Below, piece by piece: positions 1 to 9,331 of a stretch of 64,000 nt of DNA. A program made the translations under genes and the position numbers. The stretch covers positions 744,001-808,000 of the forward strand of contig NZ_JADBEC010000002.1 of NCBI RefSeq assembly GCF_014873945.1. Direction: 5' to 3'. The stretch comes from Rhizobium viscosum. Lineage in GTDB: Bacteria; Pseudomonadota; Alphaproteobacteria; Rhizobiales; Rhizobiaceae. The notes under the pieces were generated by a model that worked only from the letters and a program-made list of their open reading frames with translations, had not been told where the DNA came from and ran no database searches. How positions within the stretch are numbered: position 1 is the first letter of the stretch; every line of letters starts with the position of its first letter.

Positions 1-284
1 TTCGCGAGCGCGTAGCCAGCCATGACGCTGATGGTGACGGACAGCAGCGCCGAGAGCACCGAGACAATGGCCGAATTACGGAAGAAGATGAGGAACTTCG
101 CGCGCGACACCGTATCGATAAAGTTCTGCAAGGTCGGCTGCGCCGGCAAAATGGTCGGCGGCCACTGGAAGATCTCCTGTTGTGATTTCAACGAAGACAG
201 GAAGAGCCAGACCGGCGGCATCAGGAAGACGAACAGCGTCAGCACGACAAAGGCCAGTCGCCAGGGGGAGTAGATGCGTGTCAT
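1..284 (-). CDS. Sugar ABC transporter permease, MalG type (partial)
   Basis: The gene begins at the ATG on the minus strand at 284 and runs off the left edge, so only about 94 N-terminal residues are visible. They show one hydrophobic segment near residues 8-28 and a second starting near residue 75, with the periplasmic stretch QWPPTILPAQPTL between them, which is typical of the MalG-type inner permease of CUT1 carbohydrate importers. The start codon overlaps the stop of the upstream MalF-type permease in an ATGA arrangement, so the two are translationally coupled. The ATP-binding subunit is not in the window and may lie further left. The family is clear; the sugar is not. Confidence 0.85.
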   Translation of the reverse strand, partial: MTRIYSPWRLAFVVLTLFVFLMPPVWLFLSSLKSQQEIFQWPPTILPAQPTLQNFIDTVSRAKFLIFFRNSAIVSVLSALLSVTISVMAGYALA

Positions 285-1234
285 TTCTCGCTCCGCGATA
301 CGCGCAACTGGAAGATCGTGAGGAACAGCAGGATGATGAACAGCACCACGGACTGGGCGGCCGCAACGCCAGCCTGCATGGGCTTTTGGAACGCGGTGTC
401 GTAGATCGTCTGGATGAGATAGACCGTCGCCTTGCCCGGACCGCCGCCCGTCAGGGATACGACGAGTTCGTAGACCTTGAAGGCCTCGATAGAGGAGAGG
501 ACCAGAACGACGGCGAGCGTCGGCTTGAGGAGCGGCAAGGTGATATGGGTGAATTGCCGCCACTTGCTGGTGCCGTCGATCGAGGCTGCCTCGTAGTAAT
601 CAGTGGAAATCGCGGTCAGGCCTGCAATGAAGATCATCATATTGAAGCCTGCTTGCGCCCACACCCAGGCGATGACGACGGCGATCTGGGCCATCGTGTC
701 CTGTTCGAGCCATGGGACCGGGGCAAAGCCGATCAGTGAGAGCAGGTAGTTCACAAGGCCGTTGTTGAGGCCGAACAGCCATCGCCAGGCGACGCCGATA
801 ATCAGCAGGCTGATCATCGACGGAAAGAAGACGATCGTGCGGACGAAGGCAAACAGCCTGGTCTGCGGTGCCAGCAGCAGAGCCAGCGCCAGCGAGACGA
901 CAATGTTCAACGGAACTGCGATAATCACGAAAAGAACGGTCTTGAGCAATGAAACCTGAAAATCCACATTGCTCAGAAGCCCGATAAAGTTATCCAGGCC
1001 GACATATTGCGGCAGCGTGTTAGGCACCTGCGGAACGACAACTACACCCCGCTTGAAAAAGGCCATGAAGAGGCCCTGGACCAGCGGATAGAGGGTGAAG
1101 GTAAGGAGGAGCGCCATTGTCGGCGCCATGAGCAGGTAGGGCCATCCGAGGCTTGCCAGGCTGCCGCGCAGACCTTTCGGCACCGGGTGGGGACCCAGTG
1201 CCGAACGGCTGTCTTCCAGTATGCCCGTCGTCAC
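281..1234 (-). CDS. Sugar ABC transporter permease, MalF type
   Basis: A 317-residue integral membrane protein with about six hydrophobic segments. It matches the MalF-type permease of CUT1 carbohydrate ABC importers. The cytoplasmic EAA loop, which contacts the ATPase, is seen at about residues 215-235 (EAASIDGTSKWRQFTHITLPLL). It follows the binding-protein gene with a four-base ATGA overlap and overlaps the next permease in the same way, giving a tight three-gene operon. A link to pectin-derived sugars is inferred only from the divergent family-28 hydrolase gene. Confidence 0.92.
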   Translation of the reverse strand: MTTGILEDSRSALGPHPVPKGLRGSLASLGWPYLLMAPTMALLLTFTLYPLVQGLFMAFFKRGVVVVPQVPNTLPQYVGLDNFIGLLSNVDFQVSLLKTVLFVIIAVPLNIVVSLALALLLAPQTRLFAFVRTIVFFPSMISLLIIGVAWRWLFGLNNGLVNYLLSLIGFAPVPWLEQDTMAQIAVVIAWVWAQAGFNMMIFIAGLTAISTDYYEAASIDGTSKWRQFTHITLPLLKPTLAVVLVLSSIEAFKVYELVVSLTGGGPGKATVYLIQTIYDTAFQKPMQAGVAAAQSVVLFIILLFLTIFQLRVSRSEK

Positions 1235-2472
1235 TTGCTGGCCTCAAGCGAGGCATCGGCTGCCTTCTTGATCTGCGAAATGGCTTCGGCAGAGGTGATC
1301 TGACCGGCAACAGCCTGCGTAACAGCTGTCTTCACGGTCCCCCAGACGGCCTGCATCTGCGGCCAGGCCTGGTCGGTCGCAGCGTAGGCAGGGCTGGCGT
1401 TCAACTCGCCCTGCATCGCCGTAATCGCTTCGGTCGCGGCCGGATTGTCGTACTTGACGGCTGCTGCCTTCAGGTTGGCCGGGATCATGCCGAAGGTCTT
1501 GGCATATTGTCCCTGGATCTCCGGCGAGGTGATCCATTTGATGAAATCGATCGCTTCGGGAAGATGCTGGCTGGTGTTGAAGGCCACAAGATAGTCGCCT
1601 CCATAGATCGACGAGGCGACGGTGCCCCGCGGCGTCGGGCCAGCCTGCCACGCAAAATGCGCATTGTCGGCCAGTCCGGCGATCTGCCAGCTTCCCGACA
1701 TATAGGCTACGGCCTGACCGGCCGTGAAGATTTCCTTCGGATTGTCGGAGCTCGCGCCGGACCAGAGACCGGGTGGCATTGCAGCCTTCGTGATGTCGAT
1801 GAACTTGTCGAGCGTGCTCGTCCACGCTGCCTCGTCCATGACGACCTTCACAGGTTCCTTTTCCGTGTAGATGTGATTTCCGTACTGATATTCATGAACG
1901 ATCCAGCGGCTTGCCGAAACGTCCCAGACGAGCGGATAGCGGGTACCCGACTTTTCCGCGACTTCCTTGATCTTCGGAACGAATTCATCCCAGGTCCAAC
2001 CAGCCGTGCGATCCGGGATCGCAACGCCGGCCTTCTTGAAGGCGTCGACGTTCAGGAAGATGCCCGTCGAGGTTACGCGCAATGGCGCGGCGATGACCTT
2101 GTCGTCGAGCTTGGCGCCATCACCCCAGCCCTTGACGAAGTCATTGATCCATTCAGGGCCGATCTCCTTTTTGAGGTCGACGAGGAATGGACGGATGACC
2201 GGCTCCATCGACGAGGTGAGCGACAGATCCGGCATGATGCCGGAGGCCGCATATTGCTGGAATTTCTGGACCATCCCATCATAAGGGGTGATCTCAAGGT
2301 CGAAGGTCGTGTCTGGGTGCAGTTTCGTGTACTGATCGAGCAAGGCGCGTGTGTTCGTCTCTTCCTGGTCGTTGTCGACATACCAGACGATCTTCAGTTC
2401 GGATGCTGCCGCAAGTGAAATCGTCATCGCCAAGGCGCTTGCCGTCATAATCAATGTCTTGAGCGGTTTCAT
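1231..2472 (-). CDS. Extracellular sugar-binding protein of ABC transporter
   Basis: A 413-residue periplasmic solute-binding protein of the family-1 (MalE-like) type. It starts with a typical signal peptide ending near ...LAAASELK, followed by the first lobe WYVDNDQEE. Later segments such as AVAYMSGSWQIAGL and GGDYLVAFNTS, then the helical region EAIDFIKWITSPEIQGQYAKTFGMIPA, are standard for sugar-binding proteins. It is the first gene of the minus-strand operon with the two permeases. Expression is probably controlled from the 205-bp divergent region upstream, which holds two matching inverted repeats. The ligand may be an oligogalacturonide or another plant sugar; this is inference from the adjacent hydrolase. 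Confidence 0.92.
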   Translation of the reverse strand: MKPLKTLIMTASALAMTISLAAASELKIVWYVDNDQEETNTRALLDQYTKLHPDTTFDLEITPYDGMVQKFQQYAASGIMPDLSLTSSMEPVIRPFLVDLKKEIGPEWINDFVKGWGDGAKLDDKVIAAPLRVTSTGIFLNVDAFKKAGVAIPDRTAGWTWDEFVPKIKEVAEKSGTRYPLVWDVSASRWIVHEYQYGNHIYTEKEPVKVVMDEAAWTSTLDKFIDITKAAMPPGLWSGASSDNPKEIFTAGQAVAYMSGSWQIAGLADNAHFAWQAGPTPRGTVASSIYGGDYLVAFNTSQHLPEAIDFIKWITSPEIQGQYAKTFGMIPANLKAAAVKYDNPAATEAITAMQGELNASPAYAATDQAWPQMQAVWGTVKTAVTQAVAGQITSAEAISQIKKAADASLEASK

Positions 2473-2544
2473 AGGGTTCCCCTTCTTTGCTCCTCAAACT
2501 CTGGTAACGACCGGCCTCCAAATCTCCCTTGGGCCAACCGTTTG

Positions 2545-2561
2545 TTCGTAACCATGACGAA
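2545..2561. promoter_or_regulatory. Candidate operator, copy 1
   Basis: The inverted repeat TTCGTA-N5-GACGAA lies in the divergent region between the sugar-binding protein gene and the family-28 hydrolase gene. The same TTCGT-N7-ACGAA arrangement recurs 72 bp away at 2617-2633. Two identical spaced palindromes in one short intergenic region are best explained as binding sites for a dimeric regulator controlling both genes. The regulator itself is not identified in the window. Confidence 0.55.
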
Positions 2562-2616
2562 TTAAATACGAGTTTTCAGCGGTGTCAACACAAACAACAT
2601 TGACCGGATGAATTAG

Positions 2617-2633
2617 TTCGTCCTGTTGACGAA
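2617..2633. promoter_or_regulatory. Candidate operator, copy 2
   Basis: The inverted repeat TTCGTC-CTGTT-GACGAA has perfect 6-bp arms. It repeats the layout of the site at 2545-2561, with a centre-to-centre spacing of 72 bp, close to seven helical turns. It sits 45 bp before the hydrolase start codon, so a bound repressor could block that promoter. Confidence 0.55.
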
Positions 2634-2677
2634 TAAAATGACCTAGCTTAATCATCCCGAAAGCAAGAGGATACCCA

Positions 2678-3976
2678 ATGGATATTTCAATCGAGCCTGA
2701 TGGCGCTGACTTGCAGCAATCTATCGACAGGCTGGCGCACGCTGGCGGAGGAACGCTTCTGCTGCAAGCAGGTCGGCACATTACAGGACCAATCCGCCTA
2801 TTCAGCGGTGTGACGCTGTCAATCGGGCGAGGCGCCACGCTCGAGTTCGTCCCCGATTATGCGCTTTATGCTGGAAATTCGGTCAGCGTAATCGCTGAGG
2901 GATCCGATCGCGCCTATATCGTTGCGCAGGAGGCCCATCATGTCGCTATCGTCGGCGACGGCAAGATCCTTGCCTCGGGCGCCGCCTTCAACACCGGCTT
3001 TGACCAAACGGTCGGCACCTATACGCCGAGCGAAAAGCGCCCAAGGGTTCTGGTGTTCGAAGACTGCAGCAAGATCAGGCTGGAAGGCTTCGTCATCGAA
3101 GATTCGCCGATGTGGACGGTCCACCTCGTGCGCTGCCGTGATGTAGTCGTCGAGAGCATTACGGTGCTCAACAACCGACAACTCCCGAATACAGACGGGA
3201 TCGTCATCGACAGCTGTGCAAAAGTCGCAGTGCGCCATGTCGTCATCAAAACGGCGGACGACGGCATTTGCCTCAAGACCAGCCGGAGCGAAAAGGGCAT
3301 CGCACGCTGCGAGGAGATCAAGGTTTCGGACTGCCACGTCGAGAGCAACAGTTGTGCATTAAAGATCGGCACGGAGAGTTTTGGTGACATCCGCGACGTC
3401 GCCTTCACGCGCTGCAAGGTCGAAGACTCCAATCGTGCCCTCGGCATTTTCTCGCGTGATGGCGGAGCGATCGAAGACATCATCTTCTCGGACATAGAGA
3501 TCGACTGCCATGAGACCCCCGATGGTTTCTGGGGCTCGGGTGAGCCACTCACAATTACCCAGCTCGATCGCCGGCCGGAGATGCCCGCTGGCGTCGTAAG
3601 CAACGTCCGCGTCGAGAATATCACGGGGAGCTGCCAGGGTCCGATCAATCTCTTTGCAGAGCGAAGCGGCGGGATTGCCGGAATGAGCCTCAGCAACATC
3701 AAGTTGACGATTGAGGAAGGCTTGCTGGGAACAGCCAGGCAATATGACCTGCGCCCCACAAGTGCCGATCTCTCCCCACCCAAGGACCATGAGGGTCGTG
3801 GCAATGCCTGGCTGCGGGGAGCGGACGGAAAAATTGTCGGCCTTGTCGATTATCCGGCGGGCATGCCGGCGCTCTTTGCGCACAATATCGCCGACCCCAT
3901 GCTCGAGAACATTAAAATCCAGCGTCCGGAGCCTCTGCCAAACGGCTGGAACACTGAGACCCTGTGCATCGAGTGA
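2678..3976 (+). CDS. Glycoside hydrolase family 28 (polygalacturonase-like)
   Basis: A 432-residue protein with the repeated beta-helix pattern of pectin-degrading enzymes. The family-28 signature appears as NTDGIVID near residue 170, followed by the catalytic Asp pair in TADDGICLKT near residue 193 and SCALKIGTESFG near 225. No signal peptide is visible: the N-terminus MDISIEPDGADLQQSID is soluble. It therefore probably acts in the cytoplasm on imported oligogalacturonides rather than on polymer. It is divergent from a sugar ABC importer and shares its control region, which supports a pectin-fragment role. Activity on a different uronide cannot be excluded. The start has the ribosome-binding site AGAGGA seven bases upstream. 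Confidence 0.85.
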   Translation: MDISIEPDGADLQQSIDRLAHAGGGTLLLQAGRHITGPIRLFSGVTLSIGRGATLEFVPDYALYAGNSVSVIAEGSDRAYIVAQEAHHVAIVGDGKILASGAAFNTGFDQTVGTYTPSEKRPRVLVFEDCSKIRLEGFVIEDSPMWTVHLVRCRDVVVESITVLNNRQLPNTDGIVIDSCAKVAVRHVVIKTADDGICLKTSRSEKGIARCEEIKVSDCHVESNSCALKIGTESFGDIRDVAFTRCKVEDSNRALGIFSRDGGAIEDIIFSDIEIDCHETPDGFWGSGEPLTITQLDRRPEMPAGVVSNVRVENITGSCQGPINLFAERSGGIAGMSLSNIKLTIEEGLLGTARQYDLRPTSADLSPPKDHEGRGNAWLRGADGKIVGLVDYPAGMPALFAHNIADPMLENIKIQRPEPLPNGWNTETLCIE

Positions 3977-4308
3977 TAGGAAAAAGGCCCGTCATGCCAC
4001 GAACAATCCGACGCGCGACGTGACGGATTCGTTTCGAGATCGTCCGTACAGCAACCATCCGTCTGAAGAAAGCTACGCCCTACGCCGGATTATGGTGGCA
4101 CCGAAGCCTGGGGACTTCCGCAAGGGGGCGGCAGCTTGATTGTCGCCTATGGGATTTCTCAGGTTTTCACCAAACTTAACTGTCGGCCTACGTCCGGCCT
4201 CCTAAAATCCGGGAGACGCCGAGCCCCAAGCCCATGTGAAATACATACTCGCACGAAACCGCATCTCACGACGGAGGCAGGCAGTCGTCTTTAACGATGG
4301 AGGCCAGC
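3977..4308. other. Intergenic stretch without a recognised gene
   Basis: This 332-bp stretch lies between the hydrolase and the MFS gene, both on the plus strand. No convincing terminator, RNA or conserved short ORF was seen. The promoter of the MFS gene is probably here. The ribosome-binding site GGAGG at 4299-4303 sets the MFS start at 4309. Confidence 0.5.
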
Positions 4309-5541
4309 ATGCTCAACAAAGCCTTTGACGCCCAATGCTCTGCCGTAAAGGTGCACTGCACCGATCCGGCGCAACAGCGGAAAGCCGGTTTGACGCTTTT
4401 CGCGCTCGCCTTGGGAAGTTTCTGCATCGGCACATCAGAATTCGCAAGCATGGGGATCTTGCAGCTGTTTGCGGCAAGTCTGGGGATCGACTTGCCCGCG
4501 GCCACGAATGCGATCACGGCATATGCGTTTGGTGTCGTCATCGGCGCGCCGCTTGTCACGCTAGCCGCCGCTCGCCTGAACCGACGAATGCTGCTTCTGT
4601 TGCTCATGACCCTCTTCGCGTGCGGAAACATCCTCTCAGCTTTGGCGACAGACCTCAGGATGTTTGCGGTGGCTCGTTTCATCAGCGGCGTGCCTCAAGG
4701 AGCCTATTTTGGCGCAGGAGCGGTGGTTGCGTCCTACATTGTCGGGCCTGGACACGGAGGTAAGGCATTTGCGCTCGTCATGAGCGGTCTGACGGTCGCC
4801 ACGATCGTCGGATCGCCCCTCGCCACTTTCCTCGGCCAGAATCTCGGATGGCGTAACACCTACCTCGCCGTCGCGTCTCTCGGCGTCTTGTCAACGCTGA
4901 CGCTGTGGTTCTGGGTCCCAAAGACGAGCTCCTTGGATGGCGGCTCCGTTGCCCGGGAGCTCGCTTCTCTCGGCAGATCGTCAGTCTGGCTGATGATGAT
5001 GGTAGCCGCGCTTGGCGTAGCGAGCATCTTTGCCGTCTACACTTTCATCGGTGTTTTCGTGACCGACGTCGTTGCCATAGGCCCGGAATGGATTCCCGTT
5101 GCCCTTGCCCTGTTCGGCATCGGCATGACGGTGGGCAACCTGGTCGGCGGCAGAATTGCCGACGTGCACCCGGCGCGCGGCATTGTGATCGGCTTTGGAA
5201 GCGCCATCATCGTGCTCGCGATCTTGGCCAGCTTCGGCTCGAACATCCCCACGCTCTTCGTCGGGCTTTTCTGCGTTGGAGCAACAATGATGACCGCGAT
5301 ACCGACAATCCAGGTCCGCCTCACAAGACTTGCCCCGGAAGCGCCGACCTTGATGGGGGCGATGAACCTGGCCGCGCTCAATGTTGCGAACGCCATCGGC
5401 GCTTGGGCGGGTGGGCTGGCCATCGGCAGCGGCTTCGGCCTACTGTCGGCAGTATGGGCCGGGTTCTGCCTTACCCTGCTGGGCTTAGCAGTATTCGCGC
5501 TGATCGTGCGAGGTAGCCCGCAGGCAGCATTAGCGCATTGA
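4309..5541 (+). CDS. MFS transporter, DHA1 family
   Basis: A 410-residue major facilitator protein with about 12 hydrophobic segments and a soluble N-terminal tail of about 26 residues. The conserved loop after helix 2 (AAARLNRRMLLLLLM) and the helix-4 region RFISGVPQGAYFGAGAVVASY match the AraJ/YdhP-like drug-proton antiport subgroup, which exports drugs, arabinose-like sugars or nucleosides. The start at 4309 is chosen because GGAGG lies five bases upstream; an in-frame ATG at 4297 has no such site. It stands alone, and the substrate is unknown. Confidence 0.85.
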   Translation: MLNKAFDAQCSAVKVHCTDPAQQRKAGLTLFALALGSFCIGTSEFASMGILQLFAASLGIDLPAATNAITAYAFGVVIGAPLVTLAAARLNRRMLLLLLMTLFACGNILSALATDLRMFAVARFISGVPQGAYFGAGAVVASYIVGPGHGGKAFALVMSGLTVATIVGSPLATFLGQNLGWRNTYLAVASLGVLSTLTLWFWVPKTSSLDGGSVARELASLGRSSVWLMMMVAALGVASIFAVYTFIGVFVTDVVAIGPEWIPVALALFGIGMTVGNLVGGRIADVHPARGIVIGFGSAIIVLAILASFGSNIPTLFVGLFCVGATMMTAIPTIQVRLTRLAPEAPTLMGAMNLAALNVANAIGAWAGGLAIGSGFGLLSAVWAGFCLTLLGLAVFALIVRGSPQAALAH

Positions 5542-5907
5542 TGCGACCAAACTCCGTAAGATACCTTGACCTCTGCGCCGGTCGGGCATCGATCCAATTT
5601 TCAAGGCAGGTCGGCCGACGTATTGATCGCCAGCCGACCTTGGATTAGCCGCAACCATCCGTCGCTCAAAGCGGGAAACTCGACTGCCAGCTTGGCATTG
5701 CTTCGAATTGTGGTGAATCGAGCGGCTCTACCCAGCGAAGACGGCACTTCATGAACATTTCGAGTTGCGGCTCGATGAGGTCAGGCCGATCCAGGCCATG
5801 AAGAACGGGGGCACGACAGGAGGTTTCAATCAAAATGGGCCGCTCAGCCGCGGCCCATCCTGGCACCGGTAGATCTCGGTATGGTGTGCTCGGCATCGGC
5901 AGGCCGA
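5542..5907. other. Convergent intergenic stretch with terminator
   Basis: This 366-bp region separates the 3' ends of the convergent MFS and aldehyde dehydrogenase genes. Short open frames exist on both strands, but none has a family resemblance or a good ribosome-binding site. The one clear element is the minus-strand terminator at 5831-5858. Confidence 0.5.
5831..5858 (-). terminator. Rho-independent terminator of the ALDH operon
   Basis: A perfect 9-bp inverted repeat (ATGGGCCGC / GCGGCCCAT, six-base loop) lies 50 bp beyond the aldehyde dehydrogenase stop codon. Read on the minus strand it is followed directly by TTTTG, the usual U-tract. It should end transcription of the GlcG-SDR-ALDH operon. 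Confidence 0.75.
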
Positions 5908-7278
5908 TCAGTGCGCGACAAGGACCATCTTCTGGTTTACCAGCTCTTTGATGCCGGCGCCTGCGAGCTCGCGACCATAGCCAGATCTCTTCACCCCACC
6001 GAACGGAAGTTCCGGGCCGGTAAAGGAGGATGTATTGATCCAGACGGACCCGGTCTCGACCTGCGAAGCGAGGGACTTGGCGCGCTCGACGTCAGCGGTG
6101 AAGATCGCCCCCGAAAGCCCGAAGTTCGAGTCGTTCGCGATTCTGACGACGTCGTTATCGTTCTTGATGACATGCACCTGCGCCACGGGACCGAAGAATT
6201 CCTCGAAGTAGGCGGGATTATCCCGGGACACATTGGCGAGGATAGTCGGCTTGTAGTAGGCACCCGGCCCTTCTATCACGGCGCCACCAACCAGAACGTT
6301 AGCTCCGGCCTTGACGGCGCGATCGACCTGCCCCGCGATATCGTCGCGGGCTCCGATGGACGACATCGGTCCCAGACCGACGGTTTCATCCATCGGGTCG
6401 CCGATTTTGATGTTCGTGAAGTTCTCGACGAGCTTGCGAACGAATTCATCGGCAACCTTCTCGTGGATAAGGAAGCGTTTCGCACCATTGCAGACCTGCC
6501 CGCACCCACGTAGCCTGGCTTCGACCCCGGCGGCAACTGCCTTGTCGACGTCCGCATCGTCGAGGACGACGAAGACGTCGCTTCCGCCCAGTTCCATCAC
6601 CGACTTCTTGAGGTTCTTGCCCGCGTTGGCAGCTACGATGCTACCCGCACCCTCGGAGCCGGTGAGAGCCACCCCCTGGACGCGATCGTCAGCGATCAGC
6701 TTCGAGATCTGGTCGCCCGTTGCGAAGATATTCGTCCAAGCGCCCTCCGGTGCACCCGCGTCTGCAAACAGTTCTTCGAAGGCGACGGCAGCCTGTGGAA
6801 CCATGCTGGCATGTTTGGCGAGAACTGGATTGCCGATCGCAAGGTTCGGCCCGGCCACGCGGATCAGCTGGTAGAAAGGGAAATTCCAGGGTTCGACGGC
6901 GACGACGACGCCGATCGGATGATATTCCAGCCAGGCCTCGCCCTTCGATGTCTCCACCTTCTCGCGGGCGAGAAATGTCTCGGCGTTGTCGGCATAGTAC
7001 CGGGCGATATCGGCTGTGATCCGCACCTCGGTGCGCGCTTCGTTGATACGCTTGCCCATTTCCAGAGTAAGAATGCGTGCCAGGTCGCCCACGCGCTCGT
7101 TCACGAGTTCGGCAAAGCGCCGCAGGACCCTGAGCCGCGGCGCTCTGTCACCCTTGCACCAAGGCGATTTGTAGAGGGAATGCGCCAGGGTGAGCGCCTT
7201 TTCGATTTCCCCCTCGCTGTGGTTGTCGAATGTCTTGAGGACCTTGCCGGTCGCCGGATTTACACTTTGATATGCCAT
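5908..7278 (-). CDS. NAD(P)-dependent aldehyde dehydrogenase (succinate-semialdehyde type)
   Basis: A 456-residue aldehyde dehydrogenase that oxidises an aldehyde to the acid with NAD(P). The cofactor region EPWNFPFYQ, the glycine motif LTGSEGAG, the general-base Glu in MELGGSDVFVVLDDAD and the catalytic Cys in GQVCNGAKRF are all present. It resembles the short succinate-semialdehyde dehydrogenases (Sad/GabD subgroup). The start at 7278 (MAYQSVNPATGK) is preferred to the longer frame because AAAGGAG precedes it. It is the last gene of a three-gene minus-strand unit after the GlcG-like protein and the SDR, ending at a clear terminator. The natural substrate is unknown. Confidence 0.88.
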   Translation of the reverse strand: MAYQSVNPATGKVLKTFDNHSEGEIEKALTLAHSLYKSPWCKGDRAPRLRVLRRFAELVNERVGDLARILTLEMGKRINEARTEVRITADIARYYADNAETFLAREKVETSKGEAWLEYHPIGVVVAVEPWNFPFYQLIRVAGPNLAIGNPVLAKHASMVPQAAVAFEELFADAGAPEGAWTNIFATGDQISKLIADDRVQGVALTGSEGAGSIVAANAGKNLKKSVMELGGSDVFVVLDDADVDKAVAAGVEARLRGCGQVCNGAKRFLIHEKVADEFVRKLVENFTNIKIGDPMDETVGLGPMSSIGARDDIAGQVDRAVKAGANVLVGGAVIEGPGAYYKPTILANVSRDNPAYFEEFFGPVAQVHVIKNDNDVVRIANDSNFGLSGAIFTADVERAKSLASQVETGSVWINTSSFTGPELPFGGVKRSGYGRELAGAGIKELVNQKMVLVAH

Positions 7279-7409
7279 GTCATGCTCTCCTTTCGATGTC
7301 GGTCGAAACGACTTTTCTTGAGGTTTTGGATGCGCGCGCTCGTGCAGCGCCATGGCCCGAGCCGGGTCGGGATCGGTTGAGGTTGCGGCGTGGCCGATTT
7401 GATCCGCGG

Positions 7410-8150
7410 TCAGAATTCCTGCGCCGTCGGACGCAGCACGATCTCGTTGATGTCCACGTCATCGGGCTGCTCGATTGCGAAGGTGATCGCCCTGGCAACG
7501 GAACTGGCGGAGATCGCGGACTTGTAGAATTCCATCACCGCTCCCTGCGACGTGCCGCTGGTCGTGTGTTTGAGATCGCTCTCGACGGCGCCAGGCTCGA
7601 TCGAGGTCACCCTGATCTTGCCTCCGACCTCCTGGCGCAGGCCCTCGGAAATGGCCCTGACGGCGAACTTGGTGCCGGAATAGACCGTGCCACCCGGTGC
7701 GAAGACCTTGATCCCCGCGACAGAGCTGATGTTGATGATATGTCCTGTTTCCTGATTGATGAACATCGGGAGAACGGCGGCAATGCCATACAGGGTGCCC
7801 CTGAGGTTGACGTCGATCATCGCGTCCCATTCTTCGGTATCGACCTCCGCCATCGGACGGATGGGCATGAGTCCGGCATTGTTGATCAGGACATCCAATT
7901 TTCCAAAATCGGACGCCACCGTGTTCACGACAGACTTGAACTGGTCCTTGTTTGCTACATCCAGTTCATAGGCTTTCGCTTTGCCGCCGGAGGCGGAAAT
8001 ATTGGAAGCGACTTCGTCGAGTTTGCCTCGCCGGCGCGCGGCGATCGCGATCTTAGCTCCCTTTGAAGCGAGCATCCGGGCAGTCTCCGCGCCCAGGCCG
8101 GTACCTCCGCCTGTTATCAGCACGACTTTTCCTTCGATATTGGTCGTCAT
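7410..8150 (-). CDS. Short-chain dehydrogenase/reductase (SDR)
   Basis: A 246-residue classical SDR. It carries the dinucleotide motif TGGGTGLG near residue 13, the NNAG motif near 89, the catalytic Ser in INISSVAG near 140 and the YSGTK Tyr-Lys pair near 155. Such enzymes interconvert alcohols and ketones with NAD(P). It resembles the YdfG-like serine/3-hydroxy-acid dehydrogenase group, but the substrate cannot be read from sequence. AAGGAG precedes the ATG. Its start overlaps the stop of the GlcG-like gene in an ATGA arrangement, so the two are co-translated. Confidence 0.9.
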   Translation of the reverse strand: MTTNIEGKVVLITGGGTGLGAETARMLASKGAKIAIAARRRGKLDEVASNISASGGKAKAYELDVANKDQFKSVVNTVASDFGKLDVLINNAGLMPIRPMAEVDTEEWDAMIDVNLRGTLYGIAAVLPMFINQETGHIINISSVAGIKVFAPGGTVYSGTKFAVRAISEGLRQEVGGKIRVTSIEPGAVESDLKHTTSGTSQGAVMEFYKSAISASSVARAITFAIEQPDDVDINEIVLRPTAQEF

Positions 8151-8614
8151 CTTCTTTGCTCCTTTCCTGAAATGGTGAACTGCGTGTCTGGCAGATCGGG
8201 ATCCATGACTGACACGGCGGCTTGAGCGACAGCGATGTCCTGCTCGACCGATCCTGCGCTTGCTCCCACCGCACCGATCAGCCGCCCCTCACGGACGACA
8301 GGGAGGCCGCCGCCGAAGATGATGACGTTGCCGCCATTGCTCTGATGGATGCCGAAAAGCGGTTCACCGGGCTGGGCCAGTTTTGCCAGGTAGTCCGTGT
8401 TTTTGTCGAAGAGCCTCGTCGTGACGGCCTTCTTGATGGCCAGATCGATGCTGCCGATCAATGCGTCGTCCTGGCGAATAAAGGCGATCAAATGCCCTCC
8501 GGCGTCCACCACCGCGATACTGTATGCGATGGCAAACTCCGCCGCCTTTGCTTCCGCAGCCGATAACATCAGCTTGGCGTCATCCAGAGTGAGTGTGGAG
8601 ATAAGCCTGGTCAT
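8147..8614 (-). CDS. GlcG/HbpS family protein
   Basis: A 155-residue single-domain protein of the GlcG/HbpS (PduO C-terminal-like) family. Typical segments are LTLDDAKLMLSAAEAKAAE at the N-terminus, VVDAGGHLIAFIRQDDA near residue 35, and the C-terminal GGLPVVREGRLIGAVGASAGSVEQD. Family members bind haem or cobalamin-like ligands, or accompany oxidoreductases with no known function. Here it leads an operon with an SDR and an aldehyde dehydrogenase, so an accessory role in that oxidation pathway is likely. Confidence 0.85.
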   Translation of the reverse strand: MTRLISTLTLDDAKLMLSAAEAKAAEFAIAYSIAVVDAGGHLIAFIRQDDALIGSIDLAIKKAVTTRLFDKNTDYLAKLAQPGEPLFGIHQSNGGNVIIFGGGLPVVREGRLIGAVGASAGSVEQDIAVAQAAVSVMDPDLPDTQFTISGKEQRR

Positions 8615-9331
8615 CCCGCGTCCTCAGAAATTCCGATGGTGACGCAGCATTCGCGGAACTTTTCATACCAACGGAAATACGCCGCGGTGTTCGATCAATG
8701 CGCGTCCATCGCTTGGATTGGATGTAGGCTAACATCTTGTTTCGATGACGCACGCTAAACGCCGTCAATGCGCGTGAAATCTGGAATACGTTACTCTTGT
8801 TTGAATTAACAAGGCCGAGCGCACGCGATGGAAGATCTTCAGAACTCTCGATCACGTGCTGGCTTTAAGTTGCATAAAGGCAGTGTCGTCCCGCGCGATC
8901 TGGGCGCGGTCGATCGCTCATCATACGGCAAATGACCACCATGCACCGTCCGTACGACGCAGCGTTTCCCAGAGTTTCGCGATAATAAGCGCTGTTTAAC
9001 CAACTGCCGCAAACGCGGGCGGTGATGATCGGCGCTATCTCGAATACCGACTGGCTCGACGGGGTGCGTGAAGATCTACATTCGGGGTTTTGTCTGCGCC
9101 GGGAACGGAAGCAACAGCGTGGCCAAAAGCTCGCCCTATGCGACCAGCATCCCCGGCATATCCGCGGTTAGCGATGTTCGTTCTCAGTCCGCGAAGCGCG
9201 TTGCGTCGAAGTGCTCGCGAGGGATCGGTGGTGGCGCGCTCGATCCACGGCTGACTTGTGAGCAATCCTGTGACCGGCGCAACAATGGATCAATCGGTTG
9301 CCGTTTCAGAGATCTACGGCAAATCACTACG
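8615..9331. other. Long intergenic stretch upstream of the GlcG operon
   Basis: A 717-bp stretch between the 3' end of the large regulator gene and the GlcG-operon start. It presumably holds the operon promoter. Open frames in it are shadows or short and lack family resemblance. A weak 6-bp hairpin TTGCCG/CGGCAA near 9299-9323 could end the regulator transcript, but it has no clear U-tract. I see no RNA gene. Confidence 0.4.
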
